Source: Borreliella californiensis (GTDB lineage Bacteria > Spirochaetota > Spirochaetia > Borreliales > Borreliaceae). Taken from it: a DNA stretch of 64,000 bases. Below the pieces are notes generated by a model that saw nothing but the letters and a program-made list of their open reading frames with translations, was not told the DNA's origin and ran no database searches. The stretch's first letter is position 1. Every line of letters begins with the position of its first letter. The stretch lies in assembly GCF_014205885.1 (NCBI RefSeq), contig NZ_JACHFB010000002.1:1-64000 (forward strand). Reading direction: 5' to 3'. The position numbers and the translations under genes were made by a program. Below, in pieces: positions 26,971 to 38,851 of this stretch.

Positions 26971-27150
26971 ATGGGTAAAAAGAAGGGCAAAGGAGCTGTT
27001 GAGCTAATATCTTTGATTTGTGAAGAGACAGGAATTAGAAATTATACTACTACTAAGAATAGACGCAATAAGCAAGAAAAGTTAGAATTGATGAAATATT
27101 GTCCAAAATTGCGAAAACACACTCTTCACAAGGAAGGAAAAATAAAATAA
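26971..27150 (+). CDS. rpmG: 50S ribosomal protein L33
   Basis: 59 residues, the family's usual size. Starts [11 protein letters not shown], contains [12 protein letters not shown] and ends in the typical [13 protein letters not shown]. Only two Cys are present and widely spaced, so this is the zinc-free (C-minus) form. Shine-Dalgarno TAGGAG at 26956-26961. Lies between tRNA-Thr and tRNA-Trp, as in many bacterial secE-nusG operons. Confidence 0.95.
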   Translation: MGKKKGKGAVELISLICEETGIRNYTTTKNRRNKQEKLELMKYCPKLRKHTLHKEGKIK

Positions 27151-27165
27151 TAAATAGTAAATAAT

Positions 27166-27238
27166 AGGTCAGTAGTTCCAATGGTAGAACGACAGTCTCC
27201 AAAACTGTATGCTGGGGGTTCGAGTCCCTCCTGACCTG
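27166..27238 (+). tRNA. trnW: tRNA-Trp (anticodon CCA)
   Basis: 73 bases. Acceptor AGGTCAG/CTGACCT is perfectly paired. The anticodon stem ACAGT/ACTGT holds the loop CTCCAAA (anticodon CCA), and the T-arm carries GGTTCGAGTCC. Discriminator G. Sits between rpmG and secE, a common bacterial arrangement. Confidence 0.96.
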
Positions 27239-27265
27239 TTGTTAGAGTTAAAGTGAGGCTTTAAA

Positions 27266-27436
27266 GTGTTTAGGTTTATCAAAGATAGTATCTTGGAACT
27301 TAAGAAGGTAACGTGGCCTAAGTATAATGAAGTGGTTGGAAATGGAAGACAAGTTTTTTGGCTGGTATTATTTGTTTCTATTTTCTTGGGTATAGTTGAT
27401 TATCTTATGTTTCTTGTTGTAGCTTATGTATTTTAG
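27266..27436 (+). CDS. secE: Preprotein translocase subunit SecE
   Basis: 56 residues from a GTG start, the single-helix bacterial SecE. The amphipathic N-terminal stretch carries the conserved LKKVTWPKYNEV, then one transmembrane helix (about 31-55). SecE clamps SecY in the protein-export channel. Shine-Dalgarno GTGAGG lies 8 bases upstream. nusG follows after 23 bases. Confidence 0.95.
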   Translation: MFRFIKDSILELKKVTWPKYNEVVGNGRQVFWLVLFVSIFLGIVDYLMFLVVAYVF

Positions 27437-27459
27437 TTTTATTGTAAGAAGGGTAAATT

Positions 27460-28014
27460 ATGTCTAGAGCTTGGTATGTAGTTCAAACTTATTCTCAATA
27501 TGAGAAAAAGATAGAGCAGGACATAAGACTTTTAATAAGTGAAGGTGTTTTTGGTGGTGTAGTATTAGATGTTAAGGCTCCTATTGAAAAAGTAGAAGAG
27601 ATAAGAAATGGCAAGAAAAGAATAAGAGAGAGAAAAATTTGGCCAGGTTATATTCTTATTGAGCTAGATCTTCCAGAAGTAGGTTGGAAAGATATTGTTG
27701 CTAATATTATCAAAGTTCAAGGAGTTATTAATTTTGTTGGTGTTAGTAAGGGGCAAAGACCTATTCCTATTAATGATGAAGAAGTAAAAAGTGTTTTTAT
27801 GCTTACTGGTGAGATTAAAGCAAATAAATCTATTTTTATGCTTTATGACTTTGAAGAGGGAGAAAGGGTTAGGATTAAAGGCGGACCTTTTGACTCCTTT
27901 GAGGGGCTTATTAGTTCTATTGATTATGAAAGAAAGAAATTAAAAGTTGCAGTTCAAATTTTTGGAAGATCAACACCCGTTGAAGTTGATTTTCAGCATA
28001 TAGAAAAGATTTAA
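27460..28014 (+). CDS. nusG: Transcription termination/antitermination factor NusG
   Basis: 184 residues: NGN domain (~3-115, starting SRAWYVVQTYSQYEKKI) and C-terminal KOW domain (~130-184, with FEEGERVRIKGGPFDSFEG). Binds RNA polymerase and couples it to ribosomes or Rho. Standard position between secE and rplK. Confidence 0.97.
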   Translation: MSRAWYVVQTYSQYEKKIEQDIRLLISEGVFGGVVLDVKAPIEKVEEIRNGKKRIRERKIWPGYILIELDLPEVGWKDIVANIIKVQGVINFVGVSKGQRPIPINDEEVKSVFMLTGEIKANKSIFMLYDFEEGERVRIKGGPFDSFEGLISSIDYERKKLKVAVQIFGRSTPVEVDFQHIEKI

Positions 28015-28065
28015 AATTTAATATTAATGGGAGCTTTGAAGGCGTTATTACCATAAGGAGATGAT

Positions 28066-28497
28066 ATGGCAAGAAAAAAAGCAATTTCTTGGATTAAATT
28101 ACAGGTTCCAGCTGCTCAAGCAGCTCCAGGAGCTAAAATAGGGCAAGCGCTTGGACCTCATGGAGTTAGTGGTCCTCAGTTTGTAAAAGAATTTAATGAA
28201 AGAACCGCAAAGATGGATCCCGGCATTGTGGTTCCTGTTATTATTACTATTTATAGTGACAAAAGTTTTTCTTTTATTGTAAAGACCCCTCCAGCTTCAA
28301 TTTTAATTAAAAAAGCTATTGGGATAGAATCAGGATCTAAAAAATCTAATACAGATAAAGTTGGAACTATATCAAAAGAAAAGTTGATGGAGATAGCAAG
28401 AATTAAAATGTCTGATTTAAATGCAAAGTCAGAATCAGCAGCGTTTAAAATTATTGCAGGAAGTGCACGTTCAATGGGTGTTGAGGTAGAGAAATAA
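28066..28497 (+). CDS. rplK: 50S ribosomal protein L11
   Basis: 143 residues, full length. N-terminal domain has [24 protein letters not shown]; the C-terminal rRNA-binding domain ends with [10 protein letters not shown]. Strong Shine-Dalgarno (AAGGAG). The stop and the rplA start share a base (TAATG), so translation is coupled. Confidence 0.98.
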   Translation: MARKKAISWIKLQVPAAQAAPGAKIGQALGPHGVSGPQFVKEFNERTAKMDPGIVVPVIITIYSDKSFSFIVKTPPASILIKKAIGIESGSKKSNTDKVGTISKEKLMEIARIKMSDLNAKSESAAFKIIAGSARSMGVEVEK

Positions 28498-29177
28498 TGT
28501 CAAAAAAGGGTAAAAAATATATTAAAGCTTTTTCCAAAGTAGATAAGAATAAATTTTATAACATTGAAGATGCAATTTCACTGTTGAAAGAAATTAAATT
28601 TGCCAAATTTGATGAAACTATAGATATATCTGTTAACCTTAATTTAAAAAAGAATCATACTGTTAGAGACACTATAGTTTTGCCAAATCAGTTTATGAAG
28701 CCAAAAAGAATACTTGTTTTTGCAAAAGGTGATCGAGCAAATGAAGCTAGAGCTTTTGGTGCAACTTATGTTGGCGATGATGATCTTATAAATAAGATTA
28801 AAAGTGGTTGGGATGAATTTGATATTGTTGTTGCAACTCCTGATATGATGAAAGATGTTGGAAGGCTTGGCCCTATTTTAGGGAAAAGGGGTTTAATGCC
28901 CAATCCAAAGACCCAAACAGTTACAAATAATCTTAAAGATGCAATCAATAGTCTTAAAAAAGGTCGAACAGAATTTAGAGCAAATAAAAATGGTGTAATA
29001 AGCTTTTCTTTTGGTAAATCTTCTATGGATAATGAAAGGATAAAAGAAAATTATGAGGAATTTATCAAGGAAGTTGTTAGAAAAAGACCAAGTGACTTAA
29101 AGGGAGCTTTTATAGATAGTATTTATATTTCATCTACTATGGGGCCTTCTATAAAAGTTAATTTTGTTTGGAGGTGA
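28497..29177 (+). CDS. rplA: 50S ribosomal protein L1
   Basis: 226 residues, normal length. Contains the L1 signature region around 118-145 ([23 protein letters not shown], given in parts: [14 protein letters not shown] then [11 protein letters not shown]). Binds 23S rRNA in the L1 stalk and, in many bacteria, represses its own mRNA. Overlaps rplK by one base. Confidence 0.98.
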   Translation: MSKKGKKYIKAFSKVDKNKFYNIEDAISLLKEIKFAKFDETIDISVNLNLKKNHTVRDTIVLPNQFMKPKRILVFAKGDRANEARAFGATYVGDDDLINKIKSGWDEFDIVVATPDMMKDVGRLGPILGKRGLMPNPKTQTVTNNLKDAINSLKKGRTEFRANKNGVISFSFGKSSMDNERIKENYEEFIKEVVRKRPSDLKGAFIDSIYISSTMGPSIKVNFVWR

Positions 29178-29181
29178 CATT

Positions 29182-29670
29182 ATGAGCACAAAGATAAATT
29201 CTAAAAAGTTGGAAATGTTTGATTTATTAAAACAATTTATAGATAGTAAACAAAATCTTTTTTTCTTAGATTATAGAGGTTTAAATGTGGCTCAGTTGAC
29301 AGAACTTCGCAATAAAATAGAAGGCGAACATGGAGCATTAAAAGTTGTTAAAAACAATATAATGAAGATGGTTTTAAAAGAAAAGAATATTAATATTGTT
29401 GATTCTTGTTTGGTTGGCCCTACAGTTGTTGTTACTGCATTAGAAGAGGCTAATGTAATAGCAAAAATTTTTTATGATTTTGTAAAAAGTAGTACTTTAA
29501 AAGTAAAGGGTGGTTTTGTATTAGGAGAGTTTTATGATGAGACTAAAGTTCAAGCTTATAGCAAACTTCCTACTAAAAAAGAGTCTATTTCTTTATTTGC
29601 TAGCGTGTTAAAAGCGCCAGTTTCTAAGCTTGCAAGAACATTGAAAGCTTTGACTGATGTTAAAAATTAA
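29182..29670 (+). CDS. rplJ: 50S ribosomal protein L10
   Basis: 162 residues when started at the ATG at 29182, which has the strong Shine-Dalgarno GGAGGTGA just upstream. A longer frame from a TTG at 29164 exists but would run inside rplA and through that ribosome-binding site. Typical L10 pattern: [19 protein letters not shown], then [10 protein letters not shown], and a C-terminal helix that carries the L7/L12 dimers ([14 protein letters not shown]). Confidence 0.96.
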   Translation: MSTKINSKKLEMFDLLKQFIDSKQNLFFLDYRGLNVAQLTELRNKIEGEHGALKVVKNNIMKMVLKEKNINIVDSCLVGPTVVVTALEEANVIAKIFYDFVKSSTLKVKGGFVLGEFYDETKVQAYSKLPTKKESISLFASVLKAPVSKLARTLKALTDVKN

Positions 29671-29675
29671 CATGG

Positions 29676-29713
29676 CAGTGTTAGTCTTAATTTTTGAGTG
29701 CATGCTATCACTG
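29676..29713 (+). terminator. Hairpin between rplJ and rplL (attenuator or processing site)
   Basis: CAGTGTTAG (29676-29684) and CTATCACTG (29705-29713) pair with one mismatch around a 20-base loop, within the 68-base gap. There is no T-run directly after it, so partial attenuation, RNA processing or regulation is more likely than full termination. Confidence 0.45.
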
Positions 29714-29738
29714 TAAAATAAATATATAAGGAGTTAAT

Positions 29739-30113
29739 ATGGCACTAAATAAAGAAGATATTTTAACCTGGCTTGAGGGTGCAAAAACTATGGAAGTTGT
29801 TGACCTTGTAACAGCTATTGAGGAAAAGTTCGGAGTAACTGCAGCTGTTTCTGTTGGTGTGGGGGGAGCTGTTTCAGCAGGCCCAGCTGATTCTGAAGAA
29901 CAAACTGAATTTGATGTAATTCTTATGTCTTTTGGTGATAGCAAGATAAATGTTATAAAAGAGGTTAGAGCTATTACGGGACTTGGTCTTGGAGAAGCTA
30001 AGGCGTTAGTTGAAGCTGCTCCTAAAGCTATTAAAGAAGGTCTTTCTAAGTCAGATGCTGAAGAATTAAAAAAGAAACTTGAGGCAGTTGGCGCAAAAGT
30101 TGAAGTTAAATAA
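29739..30113 (+). CDS. rplL: 50S ribosomal protein L7/L12
   Basis: 124 residues. N-terminal dimerisation region ([19 protein letters not shown]), Ala/Gly-rich hinge (~38-55), and the C-terminal factor-binding domain with the signature [20 protein letters not shown] and ends GAKVEVK. Recruits translation factors on the stalk. Shine-Dalgarno AAGGAG. Confidence 0.98.
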   Translation: MALNKEDILTWLEGAKTMEVVDLVTAIEEKFGVTAAVSVGVGGAVSAGPADSEEQTEFDVILMSFGDSKINVIKEVRAITGLGLGEAKALVEAAPKAIKEGLSKSDAEELKKKLEAVGAKVEVK

Positions 30114-30145
30114 AAAAATTAAAAATATATCAAAGTTGTTATATT

Positions 30146-30168
30146 CCGCATGTCGTTATGATGTGCGG
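30146..30168 (+). terminator. Short hairpin between rplL and rpoB
   Basis: CCGCAT/GTGCGG form a 6-bp stem (one G-T pair) with an 11-base loop in the 85-base rplL-rpoB gap. Many bacteria have a partial attenuator or RNase III site here that lowers rpoBC relative to ribosomal protein output. No T-run follows. Confidence 0.4.
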
Positions 30169-30198
30169 CTTGTTATGTCTTAAAAAAGGAGTCTTTTA

Positions 30199-33100
30199 AT
30201 GATAAAAAGAGTTCATCTGGGACAAGGAAGAGCTGATGAGATTTTAGACCTACCTAACCTGATAGAAATACAATTAAATTCTTATGAAAAATTTTTACAA
30301 CTTGATAAATTAAAAAATAAAAAACCTTTACTTAATGAAGGTCTTGAGTCTGTTTTTAGAAATATATTTCCCATCAAAAGTGGAAATGGTGATGTTGCTC
30401 TTGAGTATGAAAGATACTATATAGAAAATGATGCCCTTAACTTTACAGAAAAAGAATGTAAAAGAAAGGGGCAAAGTTATGAGGCTGTTTTAAAAGTAAG
30501 ACTAAATTTGCAATTTTTGACTACTGGGGAAATAAGGCAAAAAGATGTGTACATGGGAACTATTCCTTTAATGACAGAAAGGGGCACTTTTATTATTAAT
30601 GGGGCTGAGAGGGTTGTTGTTTCTCAGATTCACAGATCTCCAGGAGTTGTTTTTTATAAAGAAAAAGATTTGTATTCTGCCAGGATAATTCCTTATCGTG
30701 GTTCTTGGTTAGAATTTGAGATTGATTCTAAGAAAGATTATCTTTATGTAAAAATAGATAGAAAAAAAAGAATACTCATAACTCTTTTTTTAAGAGCTTT
30801 AGGGTTTGATACGAGAGAAAAAATAATAGAAACTTTTTATAATATTAAAAAAATTAAAGTTGAAGATGATACAAAAAGAGATCTTCCGGGGCAATATTTA
30901 GCCAAGAGTATTAACATAAGAGAAAATATGTATTATCGAGCAGGAGATAAAATTACTCTGCAAGATGTTGAAGATTTTTTACAAAATGGAGTAAATGAAA
31001 TAGAGCTTGTTGATTTTGATGGTTATGATGATATTTCTGGAAAGTGCTTTGTAAGCTCGAATGTTATTTTAAATTGCTTTGAAAAAGAGGATGCTTTTTT
31101 TGCTTTAAAGGATGGTTCTAAAGAGCTTCCAAAAGAATCAGTTATGCTGGCTGTTTATGGTTCTCTTTTTCCTGGTGAGCCAATATCAATTGATAATGCT
31201 GAAAACGATTTAAAAACTATATTCTTTTCTGAAAGAAGATATGATCTTGGACGTGTGGGGCGCTATAAGCTTTCTAAAAAATTTGGATTTGATGATTTAA
31301 GTACATCAGTTTTAACTATGGATGATATTGTTAACACCATATCGCATCTTTTAAGAATATATGAAGGTCATGATGTTCTTGATGATATTGACCATTTGGG
31401 AAATAGAAGAGTTCGTTCTGTTGGGGAGCTTCTTACTAATATATATAAAAGTGCTATGTCAAGGGTTGAAAAAATTGCTAAGGACAGAATGTCTAACAAA
31501 GAAGTTTTTAATCTAAAGCCTCAAGAATTAATAAGCGTTAAACCTATTGTATCTGCTGTTAAAGAATTTTTCGCAACCAGTCAGCTTTCACAGTTTATGG
31601 ATCAAGTCAATCCTTTAGCCGAACTTACTCATAAAAGGCGTCTTAATGCCCTTGGACCGGGAGGACTTTCAAGAGACAGGGCAGGATTTGAAGTAAGAGA
31701 TGTGCATTATACTCATTATGGTAGAATGTGTCCTATTGAAACTCCTGAAGGACCAAATATTGGACTTATTGTTTCTTTGGCTACTTATTCCAGGGTTAAT
31801 GATTATGGTTTTTTAGAAACCCCTTATAGGAAAGTTGTTAATGGCGAGGTGACTGATCAATTGGAATATTTATCTGCTATTGACGAAGAGAAAAAGTGCA
31901 TTGCTCAGGCTAATGCCGCTTTTAATTCTAATGGAAAGTATCTTGAAGATTTAGTTTCTGTTAGAATTTCTGGTGATTATACTACAACAATACCTACAAA
32001 CATAGACTATATGGACGTTTCTCCTAGGCAGTTAATTTCAGTATCTTCAGCGTTAATTCCTTTTCTTGAGCACAATGATGCAAATCGAGCTCTTATGGGT
32101 TCTAATATGCAAAGACAAGCAGTACCCCTGCTTTTTCCTAAGCCTCCTATTGTTGGTACGGGTATGGAAAGTGTTGTTGCAAAGGATTCAGGAGTAGTTG
32201 TTAAGGCTAAAAGAAGTGGAGAAGTTATTCTTGCAACAAGTAGCAAGATAGTTGTTAAACCTTTTGAGGCAGAGAATTCTAAAGATTTAGATGAATATCA
32301 TATTGTTAAGTATGAAAGGACAAATCAAGATACTTGCTTTAATCAATCCGTTTTAGTTAAAGAGGGTCAAAAGGTTGAAAGGGGCGAAATAATAGCTGAC
32401 GGTCCTGCCACTAGATTTGGGGAACTTGCTCTTGGTAATAATTTATTGTTAGGAGTTATTCCTTGGAATGGATTTAATTATGAGGATGCTATATTGATTT
32501 CTGACAGAATTGTAAAGGAAGATCTTTATACATCTATTCATATCAAAGAATTTAGCATAGAGGTAAGAGAGACTAAGCTTGGTCCTGAGAAAGTTACAGG
32601 AGATATCCCTAATGTTAGCGAAAAAATACTAAACAAATTGGATGAAAATGGAATTATACGGATAGGAACTTATGTAAAGCCCGGTGATATTCTGGTTGGT
32701 AAAGTTACTCCAAAGTCAGAAGGAGACATTACTCCTGAATTTAGGCTTTTAACTTCCATTTTTGGAGAAAAAGCAAAAGATGTTAAAAATAATTCATTAA
32801 AAGTTCCTCATGGTACTGAAGGTACAGTTATTGATGTTCAAAGGATTACTAAAGAGGATGTTGGCAATCTTTCTCCTGGAGTTGAGGAAATACTTAAAGT
32901 TTATGTTGCCAAAAAAAGGAAGCTTAAAGAGGGAGATAAAATGGCTGGACGACATGGCAATAAGGGTGTTGTTGCAAAGATTCTTCCTGTTGAAGATATG
33001 CCTTATCTTGCAGACGGAACCCCTCTTGATATATGCTTAAATCCTTTAGGAGTTCCATCTAGAATGAATATCGGACAGTTGATGGAATCTCAATTTGGTC

Positions 33101-33666
33101 TTGCTGGTAAATATCTTGGTGAATCTTATAATGTTCCTGTTTTTGAATCTGCTACAAATGAACAAATTCAGGAAAAATTAAGAAAAGCTGGATTTAATCC
33201 AACTTCTAAAGAAATTTTATATGATGGTTATACAGGAGAGCCGTTCGAAAATGAAGTAATGGTTGGGGTGATTTACATGCTTAAACTGCACCACCTTGTT
33301 GATGATAAAATGCACGCAAGGTCAACAGGCCCATATTCTCTTGTTTCTCAACAACCTCTTGGAGGAAAAGCTCAATTTGGTGGACAAAGGCTTGGAGAAA
33401 TGGAGGTTTGGGCTCTTGAAGCTTATGGTGCAGCACACACTCTTCAAGAACTTTTAACAGTTAAATCTGATGATATGTCAGGCAGAGTCAAGATATATGA
33501 AAATATAGTAAAAGGTGTTCCTACTAATGTATCGGGGATTCCAGAGTCTTTTAATGTGCTAATGCAAGAGCTTAGAGGACTTGGGCTTGATTTGTCGATT
33601 TATGATGATGTTGGGAATCAAGTTCCTTTGACAGAAAAGGAAGAAGAATTGATTAATAAAAGCTAG
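30199..33666 (+). CDS. rpoB: DNA-directed RNA polymerase subunit beta
   Basis: 1155 residues, a compact beta subunit. The rifampicin region is easy to read at ~455-520: [20 protein letters not shown] then [20 protein letters not shown]. The position equal to E. coli Ser531 is Asn483, the change reported to explain natural rifampicin resistance of Borrelia. The C-terminal GRHGNKGVV and the final [13 protein letters not shown] segments are typical. The rpoC start follows after 15 bases. Confidence 0.98.
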   Translation: MIKRVHLGQGRADEILDLPNLIEIQLNSYEKFLQLDKLKNKKPLLNEGLESVFRNIFPIKSGNGDVALEYERYYIENDALNFTEKECKRKGQSYEAVLKVRLNLQFLTTGEIRQKDVYMGTIPLMTERGTFIINGAERVVVSQIHRSPGVVFYKEKDLYSARIIPYRGSWLEFEIDSKKDYLYVKIDRKKRILITLFLRALGFDTREKIIETFYNIKKIKVEDDTKRDLPGQYLAKSINIRENMYYRAGDKITLQDVEDFLQNGVNEIELVDFDGYDDISGKCFVSSNVILNCFEKEDAFFALKDGSKELPKESVMLAVYGSLFPGEPISIDNAENDLKTIFFSERRYDLGRVGRYKLSKKFGFDDLSTSVLTMDDIVNTISHLLRIYEGHDVLDDIDHLGNRRVRSVGELLTNIYKSAMSRVEKIAKDRMSNKEVFNLKPQELISVKPIVSAVKEFFATSQLSQFMDQVNPLAELTHKRRLNALGPGGLSRDRAGFEVRDVHYTHYGRMCPIETPEGPNIGLIVSLATYSRVNDYGFLETPYRKVVNGEVTDQLEYLSAIDEEKKCIAQANAAFNSNGKYLEDLVSVRISGDYTTTIPTNIDYMDVSPRQLISVSSALIPFLEHNDANRALMGSNMQRQAVPLLFPKPPIVGTGMESVVAKDSGVVVKAKRSGEVILATSSKIVVKPFEAENSKDLDEYHIVKYERTNQDTCFNQSVLVKEGQKVERGEIIADGPATRFGELALGNNLLLGVIPWNGFNYEDAILISDRIVKEDLYTSIHIKEFSIEVRETKLGPEKVTGDIPNVSEKILNKLDENGIIRIGTYVKPGDILVGKVTPKSEGDITPEFRLLTSIFGEKAKDVKNNSLKVPHGTEGTVIDVQRITKEDVGNLSPGVEEILKVYVAKKRKLKEGDKMAGRHGNKGVVAKILPVEDMPYLADGTPLDICLNPLGVPSRMNIGQLMESQFGLAGKYLGESYNVPVFESATNEQIQEKLRKAGFNPTSKEILYDGYTGEPFENEVMVGVIYMLKLHHLVDDKMHARSTGPYSLVSQQPLGGKAQFGGQRLGEMEVWALEAYGAAHTLQELLTVKSDDMSGRVKIYENIVKGVPTNVSGIPESFNVLMQELRGLGLDLSIYDDVGNQVPLTEKEEELINKS

Positions 33667-33681
33667 GTTTTTGGAGTTTTC

Positions 33682-36600
33682 ATGAAAGAGATAAAAGATT
33701 TTGAAAGAATAAAAATTAAAATAGCATCTCCTGATCAAATTAGAAATTGGTCTTATGGGGAGGTTAAAAAATCCGAGACTATTAATTATAGAACTTTAAG
33801 GCCCGAAAAGGATGGGCTTTTTTGTGAAAGGATTTTTGGTACTACAAAGGAATGGGAATGTTATTGTGGTAAATTTAAATCGATTAGATATAAAGGTATT
33901 ATTTGTGATCGTTGTAATGTAGAGGTTACCCATTTTAAGGTTAGACGTGAAAGAATGGGTCATATTGAGCTAGCATCTCCAGTTGCGCATATTTGGTATT
34001 ACAAATATATACCTTCTAGGATTGGGCTTTTGCTTGATATTACGGCATCTAGTTTGAATTCTATTCTTTATTATGAAAAATATGTAGTAATTGAACCGGG
34101 TGATACTGATCTTAAAAAAATGCAGCTTTTAAATGAAGATGAGTACATAGAAGCTAGAGAGCGATATGGTATGTCTTTTAATGCTTCAATGGGAGCTGAA
34201 GCTATTAAAACCCTTCTTGAAAATCTTGATCTTGATGAGCTTTCATCTAAGCTTAGGATTCAAATGATAGATAAAGATGATAAAACTGATAAGAAACTCT
34301 TAAGACGTCTTGAAATTATTGAGAATTTTAAAATTTCTGGCAATAAGCCAGAATGGATGATTATGGAAGTTCTTCCTGTTATTCCTCCAGAGATTAGGCC
34401 AATGGTTCAGCTTGATGGAGGGCGCTTTGCAACATCTGATCTTAATGATCTTTACAGAAGAGTTATAAATAGAAATAATCGTTTAAGGAAATTGCTTCTT
34501 CTTAATGCGCCAGAGATTATTGTGAGAAACGAAAAAAGAATGCTTCAAGAATCAGTAGACTCTCTTTTTGATAATTCTCATAAAAGAAAGGTTGTCAAAG
34601 GTTCATCTAGCAGGCCTTTAAAGTCGCTTTCCGATGCATTAAAAGGTAAGCAGGGAAGGTTTAGACAAAATCTTCTTGGTAAAAGAGTAGATTACTCTGG
34701 TCGTTCTGTTATTGTTGTTGGTCCTGAGCTAAAACTACATCAATGTGGATTGCCTGCAAAAATGGCTCTTGAGCTTTTTAAGCCTTTTGTGATAAGGAGG
34801 CTGATTGAGAGTGAAGCTGTTTTTAATATCAAAAGGGCAAAGAATTTAATAGAGCAAGAAGTTGACGAGGTATGGCAAATTTTAGATCTTGTTATCAAGG
34901 AGCATCCTATTCTTTTAAATAGGGCACCTACTCTTCATAGACTTGGAATTCAAGCTTTTGAGCCTGTGTTAGTTGAGGGTAAGGCAATAAAATTACATCC
35001 TCTTGTTTGTCATGCATATAATGCTGATTTTGATGGTGATCAAATGGCGGTACATGTGCCGCTTACTCCAGCAGCACAAGCTGAAAGCTGGGCTTTAATG
35101 CTTTCAACAAATAATCTTTTAAATCCTGCTAATGGGCATCCCATTGTTTTTCCATCCCAAGATATTGTTTTGGGCTTATATTATTTAACTATGGAAAAAA
35201 AGAATGTTGTTGGAGAAGGTAAAAAGTTTTTAAACTTTAGTAATGTTATTCTTGCCATAAATAATAGGAGTTTAGATTATAATGCTTCTATTTATGTAAA
35301 AATTGATGGCGAGTATAAAAAAACCACAGCTGGTAGGGTTATATTTAATGAGGCTTTGCCTAATGGAATTGAATTTGTAAATAAAACTCTTAGTGATTTG
35401 GAGCTACAAATTTTAATATCAAAAGTTTATGTAGTTCATGGTTCTTCTATCGTAATTGAAATGCTTGACATTATCAAGGAGCTTGGCTTTAGGTATGCTA
35501 CTAAGTTTGGGTGCACAATTAGTATGAGTGATATTATTGTTCCTGATGAAAAAAGAACTTATGTAGAGAGGGCCAATAAAGAGATTGCTAAAATTCAAAA
35601 TGATTATGCTAAAGGTGTTATTACTGGTGAAGAGCGATATAATAATGTAGTTTCTGTTTGGTTAAAGACCAACGAAGAACTTACTAATAAGATGATGGAA
35701 ATTTTAAAGAGAGACAGAGATGGATTTAATGTTATATATATGATGGCAGATTCTGGTGCTAGAGGCAGTAGAAATCAAATAAGACAACTTGCTGGTATGA
35801 GAGGATTAATGGCAAAAACTTCTGGGGATATTATTGAGCTTCCAATTATTTCTAACTTTAAAGAAGGTCTTTCTGTGATAGAGTTTTTTATATCTACAAA
35901 TGGAGCAAGAAAAGGTCTAGCAGATACTGCTCTTAAGACCGCTGATGCTGGATATTTAACTCGAAGATTAGTAGACATTGCTCAAGATGTTGTTGTTAGA
36001 ATAGAAGATTGTGGAACTATAAATGGAATAAAAGTTGAGACTGTAAAAAATGGTGAAGAAATATTAGAATCTTTGAAAGAAAAAGCTGTTGGGAGTTATT
36101 CTATTGAAAGAATAAAAAATCCAATTACTGGTGAAATTGTTTTAGATGCAAATGAAGAAATCTCAGAAGCTAAAATAGAGTTATTAGAGAAAATTGGTAT
36201 TGAAAAACTTGTGATTAGATCTGTTTTAACGTGTGAAGCTGAACATGGTGTTTGTCAAAAATGTTATGGTAGAGACTTTTCTAAGAACAAACCCGTTAAC
36301 ATTGGTGAGGCTGTAGGAATAATTGCTGCTCAGTCCATAGGTCAACCAGGTACTCAATTAACCATGAGAACTTTTCATATTGGCGGAGTTGCTCAGGCTG
36401 GTAGTGAGGATGATAAAATATCTTTAAAGAATGCTTTTATACTTAATGGCATAGAAGGTTTTAATGTTAGAATTGATAATGGAATTCTTTTCACAAGAAA
36501 AGGAACTTTAAAAATAATCAATGTTTTTTATGAAGAAAAAATTAAGAACATAAAAGAGATTAAAGTTTTGGATTCTCAAAGAGTAATAAAAGGAATTCCC

Positions 36601-37815
36601 TTGTTTGTTGATAAAAAGGGTGCAGAGATTCTCTCTTCTTATATTGGTTATGTTAAATTAAGAGAGGATAATTTTTTCATAGTATCAGAAGAGCAAGAAG
36701 TTGCCTTGAAAGCGGGCACAAAGCTTGAAATAGAGGTTGGTGATTATGTTGAATCAGGCAAAGTTATTGGCACATTTGATCCATTTGCAGAGCCTATTAT
36801 TGCAGAGGTTAAGGGTAAAATTAAATTTAAGGATATTATTTTAGGAACCACTCTTAAAGAGGAAATAAATACTGAAACAGGCAATGTTGAAAAAAGAATT
36901 ACAGATAATGTTTTTGAATCCCTTGATCCTAGAATTTTTATTATTGATAGTAGTGGTATGGAGGTTGCATCTTATGTATTGCCTGGCGATGCTTATCTTC
37001 AAGTTGAAGATGGTCAGAGCATTAATATAGGAGATATTATTGCAAAACTTTCTAAAGGTTCTGAAAAAACTCAAGATATTACAGGGGGATTGCCTCGTGT
37101 TAATGATCTTTTTGAAACAAGAATTCCTAAGAATTTAACCGAAATGGCTAAAGTAAGTGGAATTGTGCAATTTAAATCAATTCAAAAAGGTAAAAGACTT
37201 ATTAATATTTTAGATGAGTATGGGGTTGAACATAAACATTATATTCCAGCCGGCAAACATCTTTTGGTTAGAGATGGAGATGTTGTTAAAGCAGGAGATA
37301 TGCTTTGTGATGGTAGAATTAATCCTCATGATGTGCTTGAAATTTTAGGTGGGATTAGTTTGCAAGAATTTCTGTTGGCAGAAATTCAGGATGTTTATCG
37401 AAAACAGGGTGTAAGCATTAATGATAAACATATTGGCGTGATAATTAAGCAAATGATGAAAAAAGTGAAGATTGTAGCAGTTGGTGATACTAATTTTGTT
37501 TATGGGCAAAAGGTAGATAAGCATACTTTTTATGAGCAAAATAGAAAAGTAATCGAACAAGGTGGTGAGCCAGCAATAGCAAGTCCAATTCTTATAGGAG
37601 TAACTAAGACGTCTCTTAATATAGATTCTTTTATTTCCGCAGCTTCTTTCCAGGAAACAACAAAAGTATTAACAGATGCTTCAATTGCTGGAAAAATAGA
37701 TGATCTTAGGGGATTGAAAGAAAATGTTGTAATTGGACATTTAATTCCTACTGGAACTGGTATGGGGCTTTATAAAAAAATTAAAGTTAGTGAAAATATC
37801 GATTCTGGAGTTTAG
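33682..37815 (+). CDS. rpoC: DNA-directed RNA polymerase subunit beta'
   Basis: 1377 residues. N-terminal zinc site ([19 protein letters not shown], about 61-79), active-site NADFDGDQM with the three Mg-binding aspartates (~447), a trigger-loop/bridge region, a second zinc site [13 protein letters not shown] (~852-864) and the C-terminal [19 protein letters not shown] end (here [16 protein letters not shown]). Co-transcribed with rpoB. Confidence 0.98.
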   Translation: MKEIKDFERIKIKIASPDQIRNWSYGEVKKSETINYRTLRPEKDGLFCERIFGTTKEWECYCGKFKSIRYKGIICDRCNVEVTHFKVRRERMGHIELASPVAHIWYYKYIPSRIGLLLDITASSLNSILYYEKYVVIEPGDTDLKKMQLLNEDEYIEARERYGMSFNASMGAEAIKTLLENLDLDELSSKLRIQMIDKDDKTDKKLLRRLEIIENFKISGNKPEWMIMEVLPVIPPEIRPMVQLDGGRFATSDLNDLYRRVINRNNRLRKLLLLNAPEIIVRNEKRMLQESVDSLFDNSHKRKVVKGSSSRPLKSLSDALKGKQGRFRQNLLGKRVDYSGRSVIVVGPELKLHQCGLPAKMALELFKPFVIRRLIESEAVFNIKRAKNLIEQEVDEVWQILDLVIKEHPILLNRAPTLHRLGIQAFEPVLVEGKAIKLHPLVCHAYNADFDGDQMAVHVPLTPAAQAESWALMLSTNNLLNPANGHPIVFPSQDIVLGLYYLTMEKKNVVGEGKKFLNFSNVILAINNRSLDYNASIYVKIDGEYKKTTAGRVIFNEALPNGIEFVNKTLSDLELQILISKVYVVHGSSIVIEMLDIIKELGFRYATKFGCTISMSDIIVPDEKRTYVERANKEIAKIQNDYAKGVITGEERYNNVVSVWLKTNEELTNKMMEILKRDRDGFNVIYMMADSGARGSRNQIRQLAGMRGLMAKTSGDIIELPIISNFKEGLSVIEFFISTNGARKGLADTALKTADAGYLTRRLVDIAQDVVVRIEDCGTINGIKVETVKNGEEILESLKEKAVGSYSIERIKNPITGEIVLDANEEISEAKIELLEKIGIEKLVIRSVLTCEAEHGVCQKCYGRDFSKNKPVNIGEAVGIIAAQSIGQPGTQLTMRTFHIGGVAQAGSEDDKISLKNAFILNGIEGFNVRIDNGILFTRKGTLKIINVFYEEKIKNIKEIKVLDSQRVIKGIPLFVDKKGAEILSSYIGYVKLREDNFFIVSEEQEVALKAGTKLEIEVGDYVESGKVIGTFDPFAEPIIAEVKGKIKFKDIILGTTLKEEINTETGNVEKRITDNVFESLDPRIFIIDSSGMEVASYVLPGDAYLQVEDGQSINIGDIIAKLSKGSEKTQDITGGLPRVNDLFETRIPKNLTEMAKVSGIVQFKSIQKGKRLINILDEYGVEHKHYIPAGKHLLVRDGDVVKAGDMLCDGRINPHDVLEILGGISLQEFLLAEIQDVYRKQGVSINDKHIGVIIKQMMKKVKIVAVGDTNFVYGQKVDKHTFYEQNRKVIEQGGEPAIASPILIGVTKTSLNIDSFISAASFQETTKVLTDASIAGKIDDLRGLKENVVIGHLIPTGTGMGLYKKIKVSENIDSGV

Positions 37816-37882
37816 CTTGAAAATAAGTGATATATTTGCTACCATTTTATTAATAGTTTCAAGAAAAGGAGAGCGTTGATAA

Positions 37883-38257
37883 ATGCCTACAATTAATCAG
37901 TTAATTAGAAAGCCTAGAAAAAGTCAAACGGAGAAGACCGCATCTCCTGCGCTTCAAAATTGTCCTCAAAGAAGAGGAATTTGTACACGTGTAATGACCG
38001 TAACTCCCAAAAAGCCTAATTCAGCTTTAAGAAAAGTAGCACGTGTTAGACTTTCAAATGGATTTGAAGTAACAGCATATATTCCAGGAATTGGTCATAA
38101 TTTACAAGAGCACTCTGTGGTTCTAATTAGAGGTGGTAGAGTTAAAGATTTGCCTGGTGTAAGGTACCATATTGTTAGAGGAGCTAAGGATACCCTTGGT
38201 GTTAATAATAGGAAAAAGGGTAGATCTAAGTATGGAACAAAAAAACCTAAAGCTTAA
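37883..38257 (+). CDS. rpsL: 30S ribosomal protein S12
   Basis: 124 residues, starts [15 protein letters not shown] and contains [20 protein letters not shown] and [12 protein letters not shown]. The lysines linked to streptomycin sensitivity (in TPKKPNS and VKDLPG) are wild type. Shine-Dalgarno AAAAGGAG. First gene of the usual str operon, here followed only by rpsG. Confidence 0.98.
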   Translation: MPTINQLIRKPRKSQTEKTASPALQNCPQRRGICTRVMTVTPKKPNSALRKVARVRLSNGFEVTAYIPGIGHNLQEHSVVLIRGGRVKDLPGVRYHIVRGAKDTLGVNNRKKGRSKYGTKKPKA

Positions 38258-38281
38258 CTGAAAGGTGGATTAATATTAGAT

Positions 38282-38755
38282 ATGTCAAGAAAAAGTAAAA
38301 AAATCAAAAAGAAAATTTTTGTTGATACCAGGTACAATTCTAGAATTGTTGCAAAGTTTGCAAACAGAATGATGTATGATGGAAAAAAATCAATAAGCGA
38401 GAATATACTTTATAGTTCAATAGACTTACTTGCTAATAAGCTTGAAGAAAGTGATAAGATGGCTGTTTTTTATAAAGCTTTAGATAATATTAAGCCATTG
38501 GTGGAAGTAAGAAGTAGACGGGTGGGTGGTGCTACATATCAAGTTCCTGTTGAAGTTAGAGAAGAGAGAAGAGAAGCTTTGGCTATGAAGTGGATTATTT
38601 TTGCTGCTAGAAAGTCTAGTGGTAGGTCTATGAGGGAAAAGTTGTCAAACGAACTTTTAAATGCGTATAATTCTACTGGAGCTGCTTTTAAAAAGAAAGA
38701 AGATACTCATAGAATGGCTGAAGCAAATAAAGCTTTTACTCATTATAGATGGTAA
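38282..38755 (+). CDS. rpsG: 30S ribosomal protein S7
   Basis: 157 residues, starting [20 protein letters not shown] and containing [18 protein letters not shown] and the C-terminal [13 protein letters not shown]. Binds the 3' domain of 16S rRNA. A strong terminator begins within its stop codon, so the str operon ends here with no fusA or tuf. Confidence 0.98.
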   Translation: MSRKSKKIKKKIFVDTRYNSRIVAKFANRMMYDGKKSISENILYSSIDLLANKLEESDKMAVFYKALDNIKPLVEVRSRRVGGATYQVPVEVREERREALAMKWIIFAARKSSGRSMREKLSNELLNAYNSTGAAFKKKEDTHRMAEANKAFTHYRW

Positions 38756-38784
38756 AAAGACACCTGTTAAAGGTGTCTTTTTTT
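38754..38784 (+). terminator. Rho-independent terminator after rpsG
   Basis: AAAAAGACACCT / AGGTGTCTTTTT is a 12-bp perfect stem (7 bp of it mixed-sequence core) with a 5-base loop, followed by more T. This is the clearest terminator in the window. It separates the ribosomal/RNA polymerase genes from bmpD, although leaky read-through into bmpD is possible. Confidence 0.9.
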
Positions 38785-38851
38785 GTTTATATGCTGTGCA
38801 ATATTAGAACTATTTTTTGTATTTTTTATTAAAAGTAAGGAGGGTGTTTTT

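Noticed and set aside
29164..29181. Longer L10 reading frame starting at TTG 29164
   Set aside because: It lies within rplA and spans the strong GGAGGTGA ribosome-binding site that serves the ATG at 29182; L10 begins there.
32007..32246. Antisense open frames within rpoB, rpoC, bmpA and bmpB (several of 60-140 codons)
   Set aside because: They mirror conserved coding sequence on the other strand, lack ribosome-binding sites and show shadow-type composition.
38783..38851. Longer BmpD frame with a hydrophobic 23-residue extension
   Set aside because: It would begin in the rpsG terminator tail and place a normal lipoprotein signal internally; GTG at 38852 with AAGGAGGG is far better.
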